A DNA stretch of 64,000 nucleotides from Dehalobacter restrictus DSM 9455. GTDB taxonomy: Bacteria; Bacillota; Desulfitobacteriia; Desulfitobacteriales; Syntrophobotulaceae. The notes under the pieces were generated by a model. It was not told the origin of the DNA and made no database searches. It saw nothing but the letters and a program-made list of their open reading frames with translations. The stretch spans positions 836,001 through 900,000 of the forward strand of contig NZ_CP007033.1 in NCBI RefSeq assembly GCF_000512895.1, given 5' to 3'. This document shows, in pieces, positions 55,285 to 64,000 of the stretch (position 1 is its first letter; each line of letters begins with the position of its first letter). The position numbers and the translations under genes were made by a program.

Positions 55285-56822
55285 TGAATTTTCCTGTCTT
55301 AACCACCATTTTACTGGCACCGATCATCGGTGCGCTGATCAGTGTCTTTATACCGAAAGAAAGATCCGGCGCGATCAAAGCCGTTGCCGGCATCGCGACG
55401 TTCATTTCCCTTGCCCTGTCCATTTTTGTGTATTATATTTATTACACGCAGAACTTGGCTGTCGGTGGGTTCGCCTTTACGGAAGATATTCCGTTTGTGA
55501 CGGACTTGGGTGTTGTTTATTCGCTTGGGGTTGACGGCCTGAGCCTGCCTCTCCTGCTGCTGACCAACGTCATTGGCTTTTCAGCAGTGTTTTCCCGTTC
55601 CTGGAGTATCGAGAAAAGAGCCAAAGAGTTCTATATCCTGCTGCTGATCCTGATTGCCGGTGTCATGGGAACTTTTATTGCCAGGGACCTGTTTATCTTC
55701 TTCTTGTTCTATGAAGTGGTGGTCATTCCGATTTACATCATGGTGATCATCTGGGGAAGCGGCAGCAAAACAAAAGATGTCAACAAAGAATACGCCGGTA
55801 TGAAACTGACGATCTATCTACTGATCGGAAGCGCCTTCCTTCTGGCCGGATTGATTTGGATGTATGTATTGGCCGGCAATATGCTTGGAACGCCGACCTT
55901 TGATATTGAAAAGCTCGCCACGCTGAACTTCTCCAGAAACCTTCAGATTGCGATCTTTGGCTTGATGGCGCTTGGCTTCACGTCCCTGATCTCCATGTTT
56001 CCGTTTCACTCTTGGTCACCGGACGGATATGCCGGTGCGCCGACTGCGGTTTCCATGATTCACGCCGGTGTTCTGAAAAAGATTGGCGGCTATGGTCTTA
56101 TCCGGATCGGTATCTTTATCTTCCCGCTCGGTGCTAAATTCTGGGCGCCGCTGATTGCAATCCTGGCTGTCTGCAACGTGCTGTACGCGGCGTTCATCAG
56201 CCTGGCCCAAAAAGACATGAAATATGTCGTCGGATATTCCAGCGTGAGCCATATGGGTTTCGTACTGATCGGTATCGCATCGCTTAATGTGATTGGTCTG
56301 AACGGTGCGGTTGCCAATATGTTCGCGCATGGCATCATGGCGGCCCTGTTCTTCTCGGTCGTCGGCTATATCTATGCTGAAACGAAAACTAGGCATATCC
56401 CTGATCTCGGAGGGGTCGCACATCAGATGCCGCGTCTAGCCGGTGTGTTCCTAGTAGCGACGATGGCTTCGGCCGGACTGCCGGGCTTAATTACGTTTGT
56501 TCCTGAGTTTACCGTATTTATGGGTGCTTTTAGCGAACCGGCCATCAGGATTCCTGCGATTCTGGCCCTGACGGGAATTATTATTGGAGCCGTCTATGTC
56601 CTCAGAATGGCAGCCAATGTACTGTTTGGACCACGCAAGACAGAATGGGACGGAAAAATAGATATCAAAGGCTCCTATATGATTCCGGTCATCGTTCTGG
56701 TCGCGTTCACTGTCATCTTCGGTTTATTCCCATCCTTGCTGATGGATATGGTCAATTCAGGGATAACGCCTATTGCTGAAAGACTGGTCGAGGCTAGCTC
56801 CCAGATAGGAGGTAACCTGTAA
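55284..56822 (+). CDS. nuoM: NADH-quinone oxidoreductase subunit M
   Basis: This antiporter-like proton pump subunit of 512 aa shows the conserved Glu in FYEVVVIPIYIMV, the proton-channel lysine region, MFPFHSWSPDGYAGAPTAVSMIHAGVLKKIGGYGLIR and VGYSSVSHMGFV. It abuts nuoL and nuoN, with shared or overlapping stop and start codons. Confidence 0.96.
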   Translation: MNFPVLTTILLAPIIGALISVFIPKERSGAIKAVAGIATFISLALSIFVYYIYYTQNLAVGGFAFTEDIPFVTDLGVVYSLGVDGLSLPLLLLTNVIGFSAVFSRSWSIEKRAKEFYILLLILIAGVMGTFIARDLFIFFLFYEVVVIPIYIMVIIWGSGSKTKDVNKEYAGMKLTIYLLIGSAFLLAGLIWMYVLAGNMLGTPTFDIEKLATLNFSRNLQIAIFGLMALGFTSLISMFPFHSWSPDGYAGAPTAVSMIHAGVLKKIGGYGLIRIGIFIFPLGAKFWAPLIAILAVCNVLYAAFISLAQKDMKYVVGYSSVSHMGFVLIGIASLNVIGLNGAVANMFAHGIMAALFFSVVGYIYAETKTRHIPDLGGVAHQMPRLAGVFLVATMASAGLPGLITFVPEFTVFMGAFSEPAIRIPAILALTGIIIGAVYVLRMAANVLFGPRKTEWDGKIDIKGSYMIPVIVLVAFTVIFGLFPSLLMDMVNSGITPIAERLVEASSQIGGNL

Positions 56823-58252
56823 TGAATATAAACTTTTCTTTATTTACCATTGAAATTGCAACGGCACTCCTTGGACTGGTAGTTCTGGCCATTGGCCTGT
56901 TCCTGTCCAAAGAAAAACGGCATAGACTTGGTTACGTCATTGCCGTGGGACTTGCGGTGATCCTCGTATACAGTTTCGGAAGCTATGGACAGAATACCAG
57001 TGTGATGGACGGCATGTTCATCGTCGATGATTTTGCCGTGTTCTTTAAACAGCTGTTCCTGATAGCTGCCGTTCTGGTCATCCTGACCTCCACGGTGTAT
57101 GTCAGGAAAATGGGCGGCAACTATGAGTTCTATATCATCACCCTCGTTGCTGCGCTGGGCATGATGGTGCTGGTTTCCGCCGGAGACCTGCTGACACTTT
57201 ATGTCGCGCTGGAAACCATGACAATTTCATTCTACATCCTGGCAGGCTACAAGACCGATCTGAAGTCCTCTGAAGCCGGGGTCAAATACCTGATTCTCGG
57301 TGCCGTTTCCTCCGGAATCCTGCTGTACGGTTTAAGCCTGGTCTATGGCATGACTGGTACGTTTGTGATCCGTGATATTGCTGAAAGCATTAAGCAGATG
57401 GATGGATTGTCACCGGCGATTCTCGTCGGAATCATCTTCCTGCTGTCAGGACTTGGCTTTAAAGTTTCGCTGGTGCCTTTCCATATGTGGTCACCGGATG
57501 TCTACGAAGGTGCGCCGACACCTGTCACCACCTTCCTCGCCACCGGTTCCAAAGCGGCTTCTTTTGCAGCGTTGGCCCGTATCCTGATTGAAGCACTGCC
57601 AAGCTACAGCGGACAATGGACGTATATCCTGGCGATTATGGCTGCGATGACGATGGTCATCGGAAACATTGCTGCCATCCCGCAGACCAATATCAAGAGA
57701 ATGCTTGCGTACTCAAGTATCGCGCAGGCCGGCTATATTATCACGGGAATTATCGCCATAAGTTCCGCTGGGATCAAAGCAGTTGCGTTCTATTCGATGG
57801 TGTATGTGTTTGCGACGATCGGTGCTTTTGCGGTTGTCATCACATTCTCCCAGAATACGGGGAGTGAAGAGATTAAAGATTATGCAGGGCTTGCCCAGCG
57901 TTCACCGTTTATGGCCGCCGTGCTGACGGTATGTCTCCTGTCGATGGCAGGGATACCGCCTCTCGCCGGTTTTGTCGGCAAACTTTATTTGTTTTCTTCG
58001 ATCGTTAACCAGGGCTATTTATGGCTCGTCATTCTCGGTCTGGTCATGAGCATGGTTTCCGTCTATTACTATTTGCTCGTGGTTAAAGCCATGTATATGA
58101 ACGATCCTGTCTCCAGCACACCAATCAAGGTTCCGGTCGGAACCAATGTTACCCTACTGCTGATTCTGGTCCTCACGCTGGTTCTCGGTGTCTATGCCGA
58201 GCCACTGTCAGTGCTGGCAAATATGGCTGGAAATGCGATGTTTCCTTTCTGA
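56822..58252 (+). CDS. nuoN: NADH-quinone oxidoreductase subunit N
   Basis: This is the third antiporter-like pump subunit, 476 aa, with YVALETMTISFYILAGY, KVSLVPFHMWSPDVYEGAPTPVTTFLATGSKAASF and MLAYSSIAQAGYI. It ends the nuo operon. No nuoE, nuoF or nuoG occurs on either side, as in other Desulfitobacterium-type bacteria, so the enzyme probably accepts electrons from a donor other than NADH. Confidence 0.96.
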   Translation: MNINFSLFTIEIATALLGLVVLAIGLFLSKEKRHRLGYVIAVGLAVILVYSFGSYGQNTSVMDGMFIVDDFAVFFKQLFLIAAVLVILTSTVYVRKMGGNYEFYIITLVAALGMMVLVSAGDLLTLYVALETMTISFYILAGYKTDLKSSEAGVKYLILGAVSSGILLYGLSLVYGMTGTFVIRDIAESIKQMDGLSPAILVGIIFLLSGLGFKVSLVPFHMWSPDVYEGAPTPVTTFLATGSKAASFAALARILIEALPSYSGQWTYILAIMAAMTMVIGNIAAIPQTNIKRMLAYSSIAQAGYIITGIIAISSAGIKAVAFYSMVYVFATIGAFAVVITFSQNTGSEEIKDYAGLAQRSPFMAAVLTVCLLSMAGIPPLAGFVGKLYLFSSIVNQGYLWLVILGLVMSMVSVYYYLLVVKAMYMNDPVSSTPIKVPVGTNVTLLLILVLTLVLGVYAEPLSVLANMAGNAMFPF

Positions 58253-58283
58253 TGTAAATGAAGGCATCAAAGGAGTATTATCG

Positions 58284-60497
58284 ATGATATTCATCTTGGA
58301 TAATTATGATTCATTCACATACAATCTGTACCAGTATTTTGGAGAGCTCGGGGAGGAAGTACTCGCTCGGCGTCCTGAGGAGTGTACGATCGCCTGGATC
58401 CAGCAGCTGGAACCGGAGCTTATTGTGATTTCTCCGGGTCCCTGCTCACCGAATGAATCGGTCTTTGCGCTGGAAGTCATTCGGCATTTCCAGGGGAAAA
58501 TTCCGCTGCTGGGCATTTGCCTTGGCCATCAGGCGATCGGGCAGGTTTTTGAGGCTGAGGTTGTCCGGGCCAAGACGCCGGTTCATGGCAAAATATCGAG
58601 CATCATGCATGATCAATCCGGCGTATTCCGGGATATTGCCAGCCCCTTTACGGTAACCCGCTACCATTCTCTGGCCCTGCGCAGAAACAGTATACCTGCT
58701 GACTTTATTATTTCCGCGGAAACAGAAGACGGTCAGGTGATGGGGATCCGTCACCGCTATTTGCCGATTGAAGGAGTACAGTTCCATCCGGAGGCTATTC
58801 TTACAGAAAACGGTCATCAAATGCTGCGGAACGCAGTACAGGATGCCCGCAGGTGGCTTAGTGAACACGGCAAATCAAAGATGATTCAAGCGTTAAAAGC
58901 ATCTGTAATACCACAAACAATTCAGAAACCAGGAATACCAGGATCAGTAAAGACATTGGAAACACCAGAATTAGAAATATCAGAAACCCAGGAAACGCCT
59001 GATGAAGATGAAATCAAGCAGAATATCTGGCAAGTTAGGCCTTTTATCACAGATCTGAAGCCGTTCGAGATGCTTCAGGTGTTTAAAAATGCCAGAGATC
59101 CTTTCTTCTTGGACAGTGGGGACGGTTATACCGAACTTGGGAAGTATTCTTATTTTGGGGCGGATCCTTTCTTAAAGATCAGCGCTCATAGATATCAGTA
59201 TAGCATCGCAAAGAGCTGCAAAGACGAGGAACTGATCGCTTACTCCGCACCGCAGTACAGCCTAACAATTTTGAACGACTATGTCTTGAAATATCAGGCT
59301 CCTTCCGCGGCACCTTTTCCGTTTGCCGGAGGGGCTGTCGGATACTTCAGCTACGATCTGAAAAATGAGATTGAAGAATTGCCTGTACGGGTCAAAGATG
59401 ACCTTGGGATGCCGCTCTGGCGGCTGGCCTGGTATGACGGGATTGTTGTCTACGAACACGCAACGGGAACTTACAGTCTGACGGCCTGCGGCATGACGGA
59501 TCAGGGCTGCTGCGACCCCTCTCTCGCGCAGGAAAGGCTTGATAAACTGGAGAAGCTCCTCCGGCACTATGTAGAGGAACAATATTTGGCTAATGGTTCA
59601 GCAGAGCACCCCTGCACAGGAAATGAATTAGCTGTTTTCGGTATTTCCTTTGCCGAAGTTCATAAAGCTGTCTCCCAGGAACAATATTACAGGGATCTGC
59701 AGCGGGTCATTGATTACATTTATGCCGGTGATATCTATCAGGCGAATCTGGCTCAGATGTTCAGTGTCAGGTATGAAGGAGACCCCTGGGATTTGTATAA
59801 GCAGCTTCATCACAAGAATTCTGCTCCATTTGCTGCGTTCTTGCCGTATCCCGATTTTCAGATCCTGTCATCCTCTCCGGAACGGTTTATTAAGATTACA
59901 CCGGACGGAAATATTGAAACGCGCCCAATCAAGGGAACCCGGCCAAGGGGAAAAACGCCGGAGGAAGACCAAAGACTTGCAGACAAGCTGGTTAACAGTG
60001 AAAAAGACAGGGCTGAACTTACGATGATCATCGATCTCGAACGCAATGACCTTGGAAGGATCTGTGAGTTTGGATCAGTGCTTACCACAGAACTGCTGAC
60101 CCTGGAAAAATATTCGACTGTTTGGCACCTCGTTGCCACAGTCGTTGGGAAACTCAAGAAATCCTTAAAACCGGAAGAACTGATCAAAGCCATTTTCCCG
60201 GGCGGCTCGATCACCGGTGCGCCCAAAATCAGAGCGATGGAAATCATTGATGAGCTTGAACCGTATAATAGGGGTATTTACACCGGGAGCATCGGCTATA
60301 TCGGCTTCGATGGGGCCTGGGATTTAAATATTGTGATCCGGACCATTCTGCTGAAAGAGAAAACGGCGTATCTTCATGCCGGGGGAGGGATTGTTGCCGA
60401 TTCGATCCCCCAAAAAGAATATGAAGAAACAATCCATAAAGCGGGAAGGCTTCTGGAAGTTTTGGGGGTTAAGCTTGATGGGAAATCAAAACAGTAA
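58284..60497 (+). CDS. pabAB: fused aminodeoxychorismate synthase PabA-PabB
   Basis: This enzyme makes 4-amino-4-deoxychorismate from chorismate and glutamine for folate synthesis. The N-terminal amidotransferase (about 1-195) has GICLGHQAIG and GVQFHPEAI. A low-complexity linker (about 200-245, Pro/Glu/Thr-rich) leads to the PabB domain, with TRPIKGTRPRG (the Lys typical of PabB, where TrpE has Ala) and FPGGSITGAPKIRAMEIIDELE. ATG 58284 follows AAAGGAG. An in-frame start at 58188 would lie inside nuoN. The length is 737 aa. pabC follows with overlap. Confidence 0.92.
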   Translation: MIFILDNYDSFTYNLYQYFGELGEEVLARRPEECTIAWIQQLEPELIVISPGPCSPNESVFALEVIRHFQGKIPLLGICLGHQAIGQVFEAEVVRAKTPVHGKISSIMHDQSGVFRDIASPFTVTRYHSLALRRNSIPADFIISAETEDGQVMGIRHRYLPIEGVQFHPEAILTENGHQMLRNAVQDARRWLSEHGKSKMIQALKASVIPQTIQKPGIPGSVKTLETPELEISETQETPDEDEIKQNIWQVRPFITDLKPFEMLQVFKNARDPFFLDSGDGYTELGKYSYFGADPFLKISAHRYQYSIAKSCKDEELIAYSAPQYSLTILNDYVLKYQAPSAAPFPFAGGAVGYFSYDLKNEIEELPVRVKDDLGMPLWRLAWYDGIVVYEHATGTYSLTACGMTDQGCCDPSLAQERLDKLEKLLRHYVEEQYLANGSAEHPCTGNELAVFGISFAEVHKAVSQEQYYRDLQRVIDYIYAGDIYQANLAQMFSVRYEGDPWDLYKQLHHKNSAPFAAFLPYPDFQILSSSPERFIKITPDGNIETRPIKGTRPRGKTPEEDQRLADKLVNSEKDRAELTMIIDLERNDLGRICEFGSVLTTELLTLEKYSTVWHLVATVVGKLKKSLKPEELIKAIFPGGSITGAPKIRAMEIIDELEPYNRGIYTGSIGYIGFDGAWDLNIVIRTILLKEKTAYLHAGGGIVADSIPQKEYEETIHKAGRLLEVLGVKLDGKSKQ

Positions 60498-61272
60498 ATG
60501 CGGAAGCTTCGATAAAATCGAGCGTATCGGGGTTTTTGAAACGATAAAGGTTACTGCCGACGGGATCGTCGTACCTGGATTGCATTGGGAGAGGATGAGC
60601 AAGGGCGGTAAGCTTCTTGGAATCACCATTCCCGCTTATGATGAATGGCTGAATGAGATCGAGACTTACCTAAGAGAAACAGAAATCGAGCAGCTGCCAG
60701 TTGCTTTGAGAGCAGAAATCAGGAAAGATCCGAGTCTGATTTCCGATCAAAGCCAAAATCATAATCATAATAACCAGTGGCTTTTCAGCACTAGAGCAGT
60801 CTCCTATACTCGTGAACAATATGAAGAGGGTGTCCGGGTCCTGTTTATGCCGGAGCACCGGTCTGACCCTATACCGCTCAACTACATTAAATCCGCAGAT
60901 TTTCTGGATACTGCCGCTGCCCTGCGCGCGGTGCAGGGCAGCGGTGCGTTTGAAGGGATCTGGTTGAACAGCAGGGGCCAGATAATGGAGGGGACTAGAA
61001 GCAATATTTTCTTTGTAAAGGATGGGCATCTTTATACGCCTTCCCTGGAAAGCGGCTGCCTGGCCGGTATCAGAAGAAGGATCGTGATAGAAAAAGCCCT
61101 TGAGCTGACCATACCGTTCAGTGAAGGCGTTTATTATCCTGAAGACTTATTGAATGCTGATGAAGTTTTCCTTACCAATTCCCTGATGGACGTCATGCCG
61201 GTAAGAGAACTGGAAGAAAAAGTATTTCGGCTTGATGGAACACTTGGGCGTCGGCTGTCCTTGCCTATTTGA
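60478..61272 (+). CDS. pabC: 4-amino-4-deoxychorismate lyase (class IV PLP enzyme)
   Basis: PabC releases pyruvate from aminodeoxychorismate to give p-aminobenzoate. It is a fold type IV PLP enzyme with the Schiff-base lysine in LNYIKSADFL and the family motifs GFETIK-like VFETIKV, EGTRSNIFFV and SGCLAGIRRR. The chosen ATG at 60478 overlaps the pabAB end by 20 nt, and a longer frame to 60376 would overlap more. It is 264 aa, and its 3' end overlaps the convergent gene by 8 nt. Confidence 0.9.
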   Translation: MGNQNSKCGSFDKIERIGVFETIKVTADGIVVPGLHWERMSKGGKLLGITIPAYDEWLNEIETYLRETEIEQLPVALRAEIRKDPSLISDQSQNHNHNNQWLFSTRAVSYTREQYEEGVRVLFMPEHRSDPIPLNYIKSADFLDTAAALRAVQGSGAFEGIWLNSRGQIMEGTRSNIFFVKDGHLYTPSLESGCLAGIRRRIVIEKALELTIPFSEGVYYPEDLLNADEVFLTNSLMDVMPVRELEEKVFRLDGTLGRRLSLPI

Positions 61273-62584
61273 ACTGAAAAGACTCGTAGTGAAAATATCC
61301 GATACGCAGTCCGCAGGTCTTTAATTCTCTTTCCAGTTTGATCCTCAACGGTTCCGGACCGCAGAAATAGACATCAACAGTTTCGGTCTTGGGTACCGCT
61401 TCGCAAATATCTTCGGCACCCAGAAACCCTTTCGTCTGGAGATCGTGCAAATGCACGCGAATACCACTCCCGGCTGCAAGGGTTTTTATTTCATCCAAAT
61501 AGGGTCCTTCGGCTTCATTGTTATAACAGTAAAACAGGTCAATGGAATATTGCGGAGGGATCGCAGACTGGTAGAAACTGCGAAATGGCGTAATGCCGAT
61601 TCCGCCGGCCAGCCAGACCTGACGGTTTGATCCAGCCTTATAATCGAAGCGGCCGTGGGGGGAGGTTACGGCAAAAGTATCTCCCTCCTGAACGCTTTCC
61701 AGTAAAGCAGAGGTGTGATCTCCCAAAGCCTTGATCGCAAACTGTATCTCATTCTTTCGGAAAGACTGGCTTATCGTGAACGGATGAGAAGGAAATTTTT
61801 TACCTTCCTCGGTAAACTTGATAAAAGTAAATTGTCCTTCCTTATAGCGGATTCCTTTTTTAAAGGCTTTGCCGGTAATTTCAAGAGTATTTTTGGCGAC
61901 CGTGCGGATGTTCGTTACGACATAGCGGGATTGAAATGCTGTTCTTTCATAAAATCCTATACTGTAGATTGCCGAAGTCAGACCGACCAGATTAACCAGA
62001 TTCAGCCACAGCCCCAGGGCGCTTAAGCCTGTAACGGCATAGTCCGAGCTGCCGTAATAATGAATGATTCCGATCATATAAGGAATAAAAAAGAGCTTGT
62101 GAATATTCTTCCATTTTTCATAATTCATTTTCCAGGCGAACAGCGCAAGCAAGATTAAGACGATAAAAAGCAGCATGCTCAGGTTGGCGATCCCGGAAAA
62201 AAGCTCCGCCCCATTTTCCACTCCTGGTGGCGGACCATTCAAACCATGTGGACCCGGTCCCAAATTCACCCTGTTCTCCCCATAATGATTACCCTTACCT
62301 GCGTCGAGCGTAAATCGATGCACGAAGATCAAAAGAACACTCGTGATACTTAAAACTTTATGGTAAAGGTAACTTTTGTCCAGGCCATGGAACAGGGAGT
62401 CCAGCAGCGGATGACGTGTTGAAATAAAATTGACCCAGGCAAAGCAAACTAGCATGAGCGAAGCAGCCATCTCGGAGTATTGTCTGACCGGGGCAACATT
62501 CCTTAATGGTTCGCTGACTGACCAGAAGATAAAGGTCAGGATCAAAGTAAGCAGAATGAACAGGGGGCCTTGACGTTTACGCAT
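61265..62584 (-). CDS. ferric-reductase-like transmembrane flavoprotein
   Basis: The N-terminal part has about six membrane helices with His residues (LLIFVHRF, LFFIPYMIGIIHYY) typical of ferric reductase/NOX-type heme-binding domains. The C-terminal 220 residues form an FAD/NAD(P)H module: HPFTISQSF for FAD, VWLAGGIGITPFRSF for the nucleotide and FCGPEPLRIKLERELK near the end. It would carry electrons from NAD(P)H to an outside or heme acceptor. ATG 62584 has CGGAGGA. The frame upstream to 62629 lacks one. The length is 439 aa. Confidence 0.85.
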   Translation of the reverse strand: MRKRQGPLFILLTLILTFIFWSVSEPLRNVAPVRQYSEMAASLMLVCFAWVNFISTRHPLLDSLFHGLDKSYLYHKVLSITSVLLIFVHRFTLDAGKGNHYGENRVNLGPGPHGLNGPPPGVENGAELFSGIANLSMLLFIVLILLALFAWKMNYEKWKNIHKLFFIPYMIGIIHYYGSSDYAVTGLSALGLWLNLVNLVGLTSAIYSIGFYERTAFQSRYVVTNIRTVAKNTLEITGKAFKKGIRYKEGQFTFIKFTEEGKKFPSHPFTISQSFRKNEIQFAIKALGDHTSALLESVQEGDTFAVTSPHGRFDYKAGSNRQVWLAGGIGITPFRSFYQSAIPPQYSIDLFYCYNNEAEGPYLDEIKTLAAGSGIRVHLHDLQTKGFLGAEDICEAVPKTETVDVYFCGPEPLRIKLERELKTCGLRIGYFHYESFQFK

Positions 62585-62628
62585 GTTTTCATCCTCCGAG
62601 TGTAATAGAATAGTAAAGGAATAAAGCA

Positions 62629-62657
62629 ATCATACTATAGTGCTGCTATAGTATGAT
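62629..62657. promoter_or_regulatory. perfect 12-bp inverted repeat upstream of the flavoprotein gene
   Basis: ATCATACTATAG and CTATAGTATGAT are exact inverted copies around TGCTG. The repeat is 45 nt upstream of the minus-strand start and is a good candidate operator for a dimeric regulator. The remaining gap to the tRNA is AT-rich, with a TATAAT at 62820-62825 that may be the tRNA promoter -10. Confidence 0.6.
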
Positions 62658-62869
62658 GAGGTAATATATTCCACACAGACCTGCTTTTTTCCTTTAAGCG
62701 CTATTGGATACAGTGTATCACATCTGCAATTCTCCGTCAGAATGAAGTGTTTATCAAAAAATAGTTCCGGAATCATAATTTTTAATTATCTAACTCTAGC
62801 GAAAACTAGGATTATTCAGTATAATGATATTCATGTGAATTGAATAATTGTTTTTTGTTTTGAAACAGT

Positions 62870-62945
62870 GGGGATGTAGCTCAGCTGGGAGAGCGCTTGC
62901 TTCGCATGTAAGAGGTCGTGGGTTCGAATCCCATCATCTCCACCA
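62870..62945 (+). tRNA. tRNA-Ala(CGC)
   Basis: A complete cloverleaf is visible: acceptor GGGGATG/CATCTCC, D-arm GCTC...GAGC, anticodon stem CTTGC/GTAAG with loop TTCGCAT (anticodon CGC, alanine codon GCG), T-arm GTGGG-TTCGAAT-CCCAT, discriminator A and encoded CCA. A serine recombinase gene follows 145 nt downstream. Confidence 0.95.
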
Positions 62946-62954
62946 AGTTAAAAG

Positions 62955-62991
62955 CTACATTTTCTTGTGAAAAGCGCACAAGAAAATGTAG
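62955..62991 (+). terminator. 15-bp perfect inverted repeat after the tRNA
   Basis: CTACATTTTCTTGTG and CACAAGAAAATGTAG pair around a 7-nt loop, followed by a modest T-rich stretch. It may terminate the tRNA transcript or belong to the attachment region of the neighbouring recombinase. Confidence 0.6.
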
Positions 62992-63026
62992 TTTACTTTA
63001 TATATCAGCAATAAAAATATAACTTC

Positions 63027-63061
63027 GGCATGACGGCTCGTTAACTGTCATGTCTTTTTAT
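63027..63061 (+). terminator. terminator-like hairpin before the recombinase gene
   Basis: GGCATGAC pairs with GTCATGTC (one G-T pair) across 12 nt and is followed by TTTTTA. Confidence 0.55.
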
Positions 63062-63089
63062 TTTGTAAGCATAGAAAGGAGCATTTCAA

Positions 63090-63980
63090 ATGAATAACAA
63101 TATAGTCATTGAAATACCGTCTATCAAAAAAGAAGTTTTACGTGTCGCCGCTTACTGCAGGGTCAGCACAGCTTATGAAGAACAACAAACCAGTCTGGAT
63201 TCACAGATTCGATATTATACAGATTACATCAACAATCATGAGGGCTGGGTACTTGCAGATATCTATTCTGAGCAGGCATCAGGTACGCGCTTTGATAACA
63301 GAACCGCATTCAACCGTATGATGAAAGACTGCCGCGCCGGAAAAATTGATTATATCATTACCAAGTCTATCAGTCGTTTCGGGCGAAACACTCTTCCCTT
63401 TTTACGGAGCTTTAATGAACTCCTTGGTTTAGGTATTACAATTTACTTTGAAATGGAGAGGTTGGATTCGTCTGATTGGCGAATGCGAAAAATCATTACC
63501 GCAGCTGCAGCTGTTGCTCAAAGTGAAAGTGAGTCAAAGAGTGCGAATATCAAGTGGGGAATTCAACGCAGCTTTGAAAAAGGGCATGTCAAGCTGAACC
63601 ATACCAACTTCCTCGGTTACACAAAAGATGAGAATGGCAAATTGGTTATCGTTGAAGAAGAAGCCAAAATAGTCCGGCTCATTTATGATTTATACCTGAA
63701 AGGCTATGGCTACCGCAAGATTAAATCTTACCTTGAAAAGAATGACATAAAAACGGTAACGGGAAAGTCTGAATGGAGCACTTCCACCATTGACCGGATC
63801 CTTTGCAATGAAAAATATATTGGAACTATATTATCCCAAAAGAGCTATGTTGAAAATTGCCTGACTCACAAACAGGTAAAAAACAACGGTGAGTCGCCTA
63901 TGTATCTTATGGAGAATAATCACGAAGCGATTATAAGCAAGGAGGTTTTTGAGGAAGTCCAGCATAGAAAATCCTCGTAA
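63090..63980 (+). CDS. large serine recombinase, C-terminally truncated
   Basis: The N-terminal resolvase domain has the nucleophilic Ser in AAYCRVSTAYEEQ and Arg-rich catalytic residues (SISRFGRNTLPFL). The Recombinase DNA-binding domain follows (FLGYTKDENGKLVIVEEEAKIVRLIYDLYLKGYGYRKI, STSTIDRILCNEKYIG). The frame stops after 296 aa at VFEEVQHRKSS. Family members are usually 450-550 aa, with a zinc ribbon and coiled coil after this point. AGAAAGGAG precedes the ATG. With only 20 nt left in the window, a frameshift cannot be separated from true truncation. It probably marks an integrated element. Confidence 0.85.
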   Translation: MNNNIVIEIPSIKKEVLRVAAYCRVSTAYEEQQTSLDSQIRYYTDYINNHEGWVLADIYSEQASGTRFDNRTAFNRMMKDCRAGKIDYIITKSISRFGRNTLPFLRSFNELLGLGITIYFEMERLDSSDWRMRKIITAAAAVAQSESESKSANIKWGIQRSFEKGHVKLNHTNFLGYTKDENGKLVIVEEEAKIVRLIYDLYLKGYGYRKIKSYLEKNDIKTVTGKSEWSTSTIDRILCNEKYIGTILSQKSYVENCLTHKQVKNNGESPMYLMENNHEAIISKEVFEEVQHRKSS

Positions 63981-64000
63981 AGTTTGCATTAGAAGTCAGG

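Noticed and set aside
58188-58283. Upstream start for pabAB
   Set aside because: The extra 32 residues lie mostly inside nuoN, are not homologous to PabA, and the ATG at 58284 has a good ribosome site.

Overview
The window looks like the chromosome of an anaerobic, spore-forming Firmicute of the Peptococcaceae/Desulfitobacteriaceae group (Desulfitobacterium, Dehalobacter, Desulfosporosinus and relatives). The assignment is inferred from gene content: an 11-subunit complex I without NuoEFG, a HesB-like selenoprotein, an Agr-type cyclic-peptide locus, a spore-germination gene remnant, rubrerythrin, flavodiiron protein and desulfoferrodoxin, and several large sensory kinases. No rRNA is present, so the genus cannot be fixed.

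Layout. 1-5.3 kb: carA and a carB whose C-terminus carries a diaminopimelate-epimerase-like domain lacking both catalytic cysteines. 5.3-8.1 kb: a GerAC remnant and a single-chain topoisomerase VI-like (B+A) protein. 8.1-11.3 kb: ECF transporter module (ecfT-ecfA1-ecfA2) with a divergent S-component-like gene. 11.4-11.8 kb: HesB-like selenoprotein with an in-frame UGA. 12.0-23.7 kb: TetR regulator and chemosensory operon (cheY, cheA, cheW, mcp, cheR, cheB, hybrid kinase, receiver). 23.7-28.7 kb: small Cys-rich protein, a second stand-alone carB, and metF.

29.2-33.4 kb is the most unusual block. An XRE-S24 (CI/LexA-type) repressor faces two paralogous sigma-like/ArpU-like regulators, an M23 endolysin, a holin-like membrane protein and an XhlA-like protein. 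Two 17-bp operators, one inside a near-consensus promoter, and two 65-bp elements with identical internal spacing tie the genes together. No capsid, tail, terminase or integrase is present, so it reads as an orphan, probably damage-inducible lysis module.

33.5-41.2 kb: soluble chemoreceptor, pyruvate carboxylase, lipoprotein, histidine kinase. 41.3-42.5 kb: frameshifted membrane sensor protein, agrB and a 40-residue agrD. 42.5-48.2 kb: hemolysin-III-like protein, a frameshifted FAH-family gene, and oxidative-stress genes (rubrerythrin; flavodiiron protein plus superoxide reductase) with PerR-box-like sites. A strongly structured non-coding stretch lies at 44.8-45.0 kb. 48.4-58.3 kb: nuoABCDHIJKLMN behind a sequence matching the sigma-54 consensus. 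58.3-61.3 kb: fused pabAB and pabC for folate. 61.3-62.6 kb: ferric-reductase-like flavoprotein. 62.9-64 kb: tRNA-Ala(CGC) followed by a C-terminally truncated large serine recombinase, probably the edge of a mobile element.
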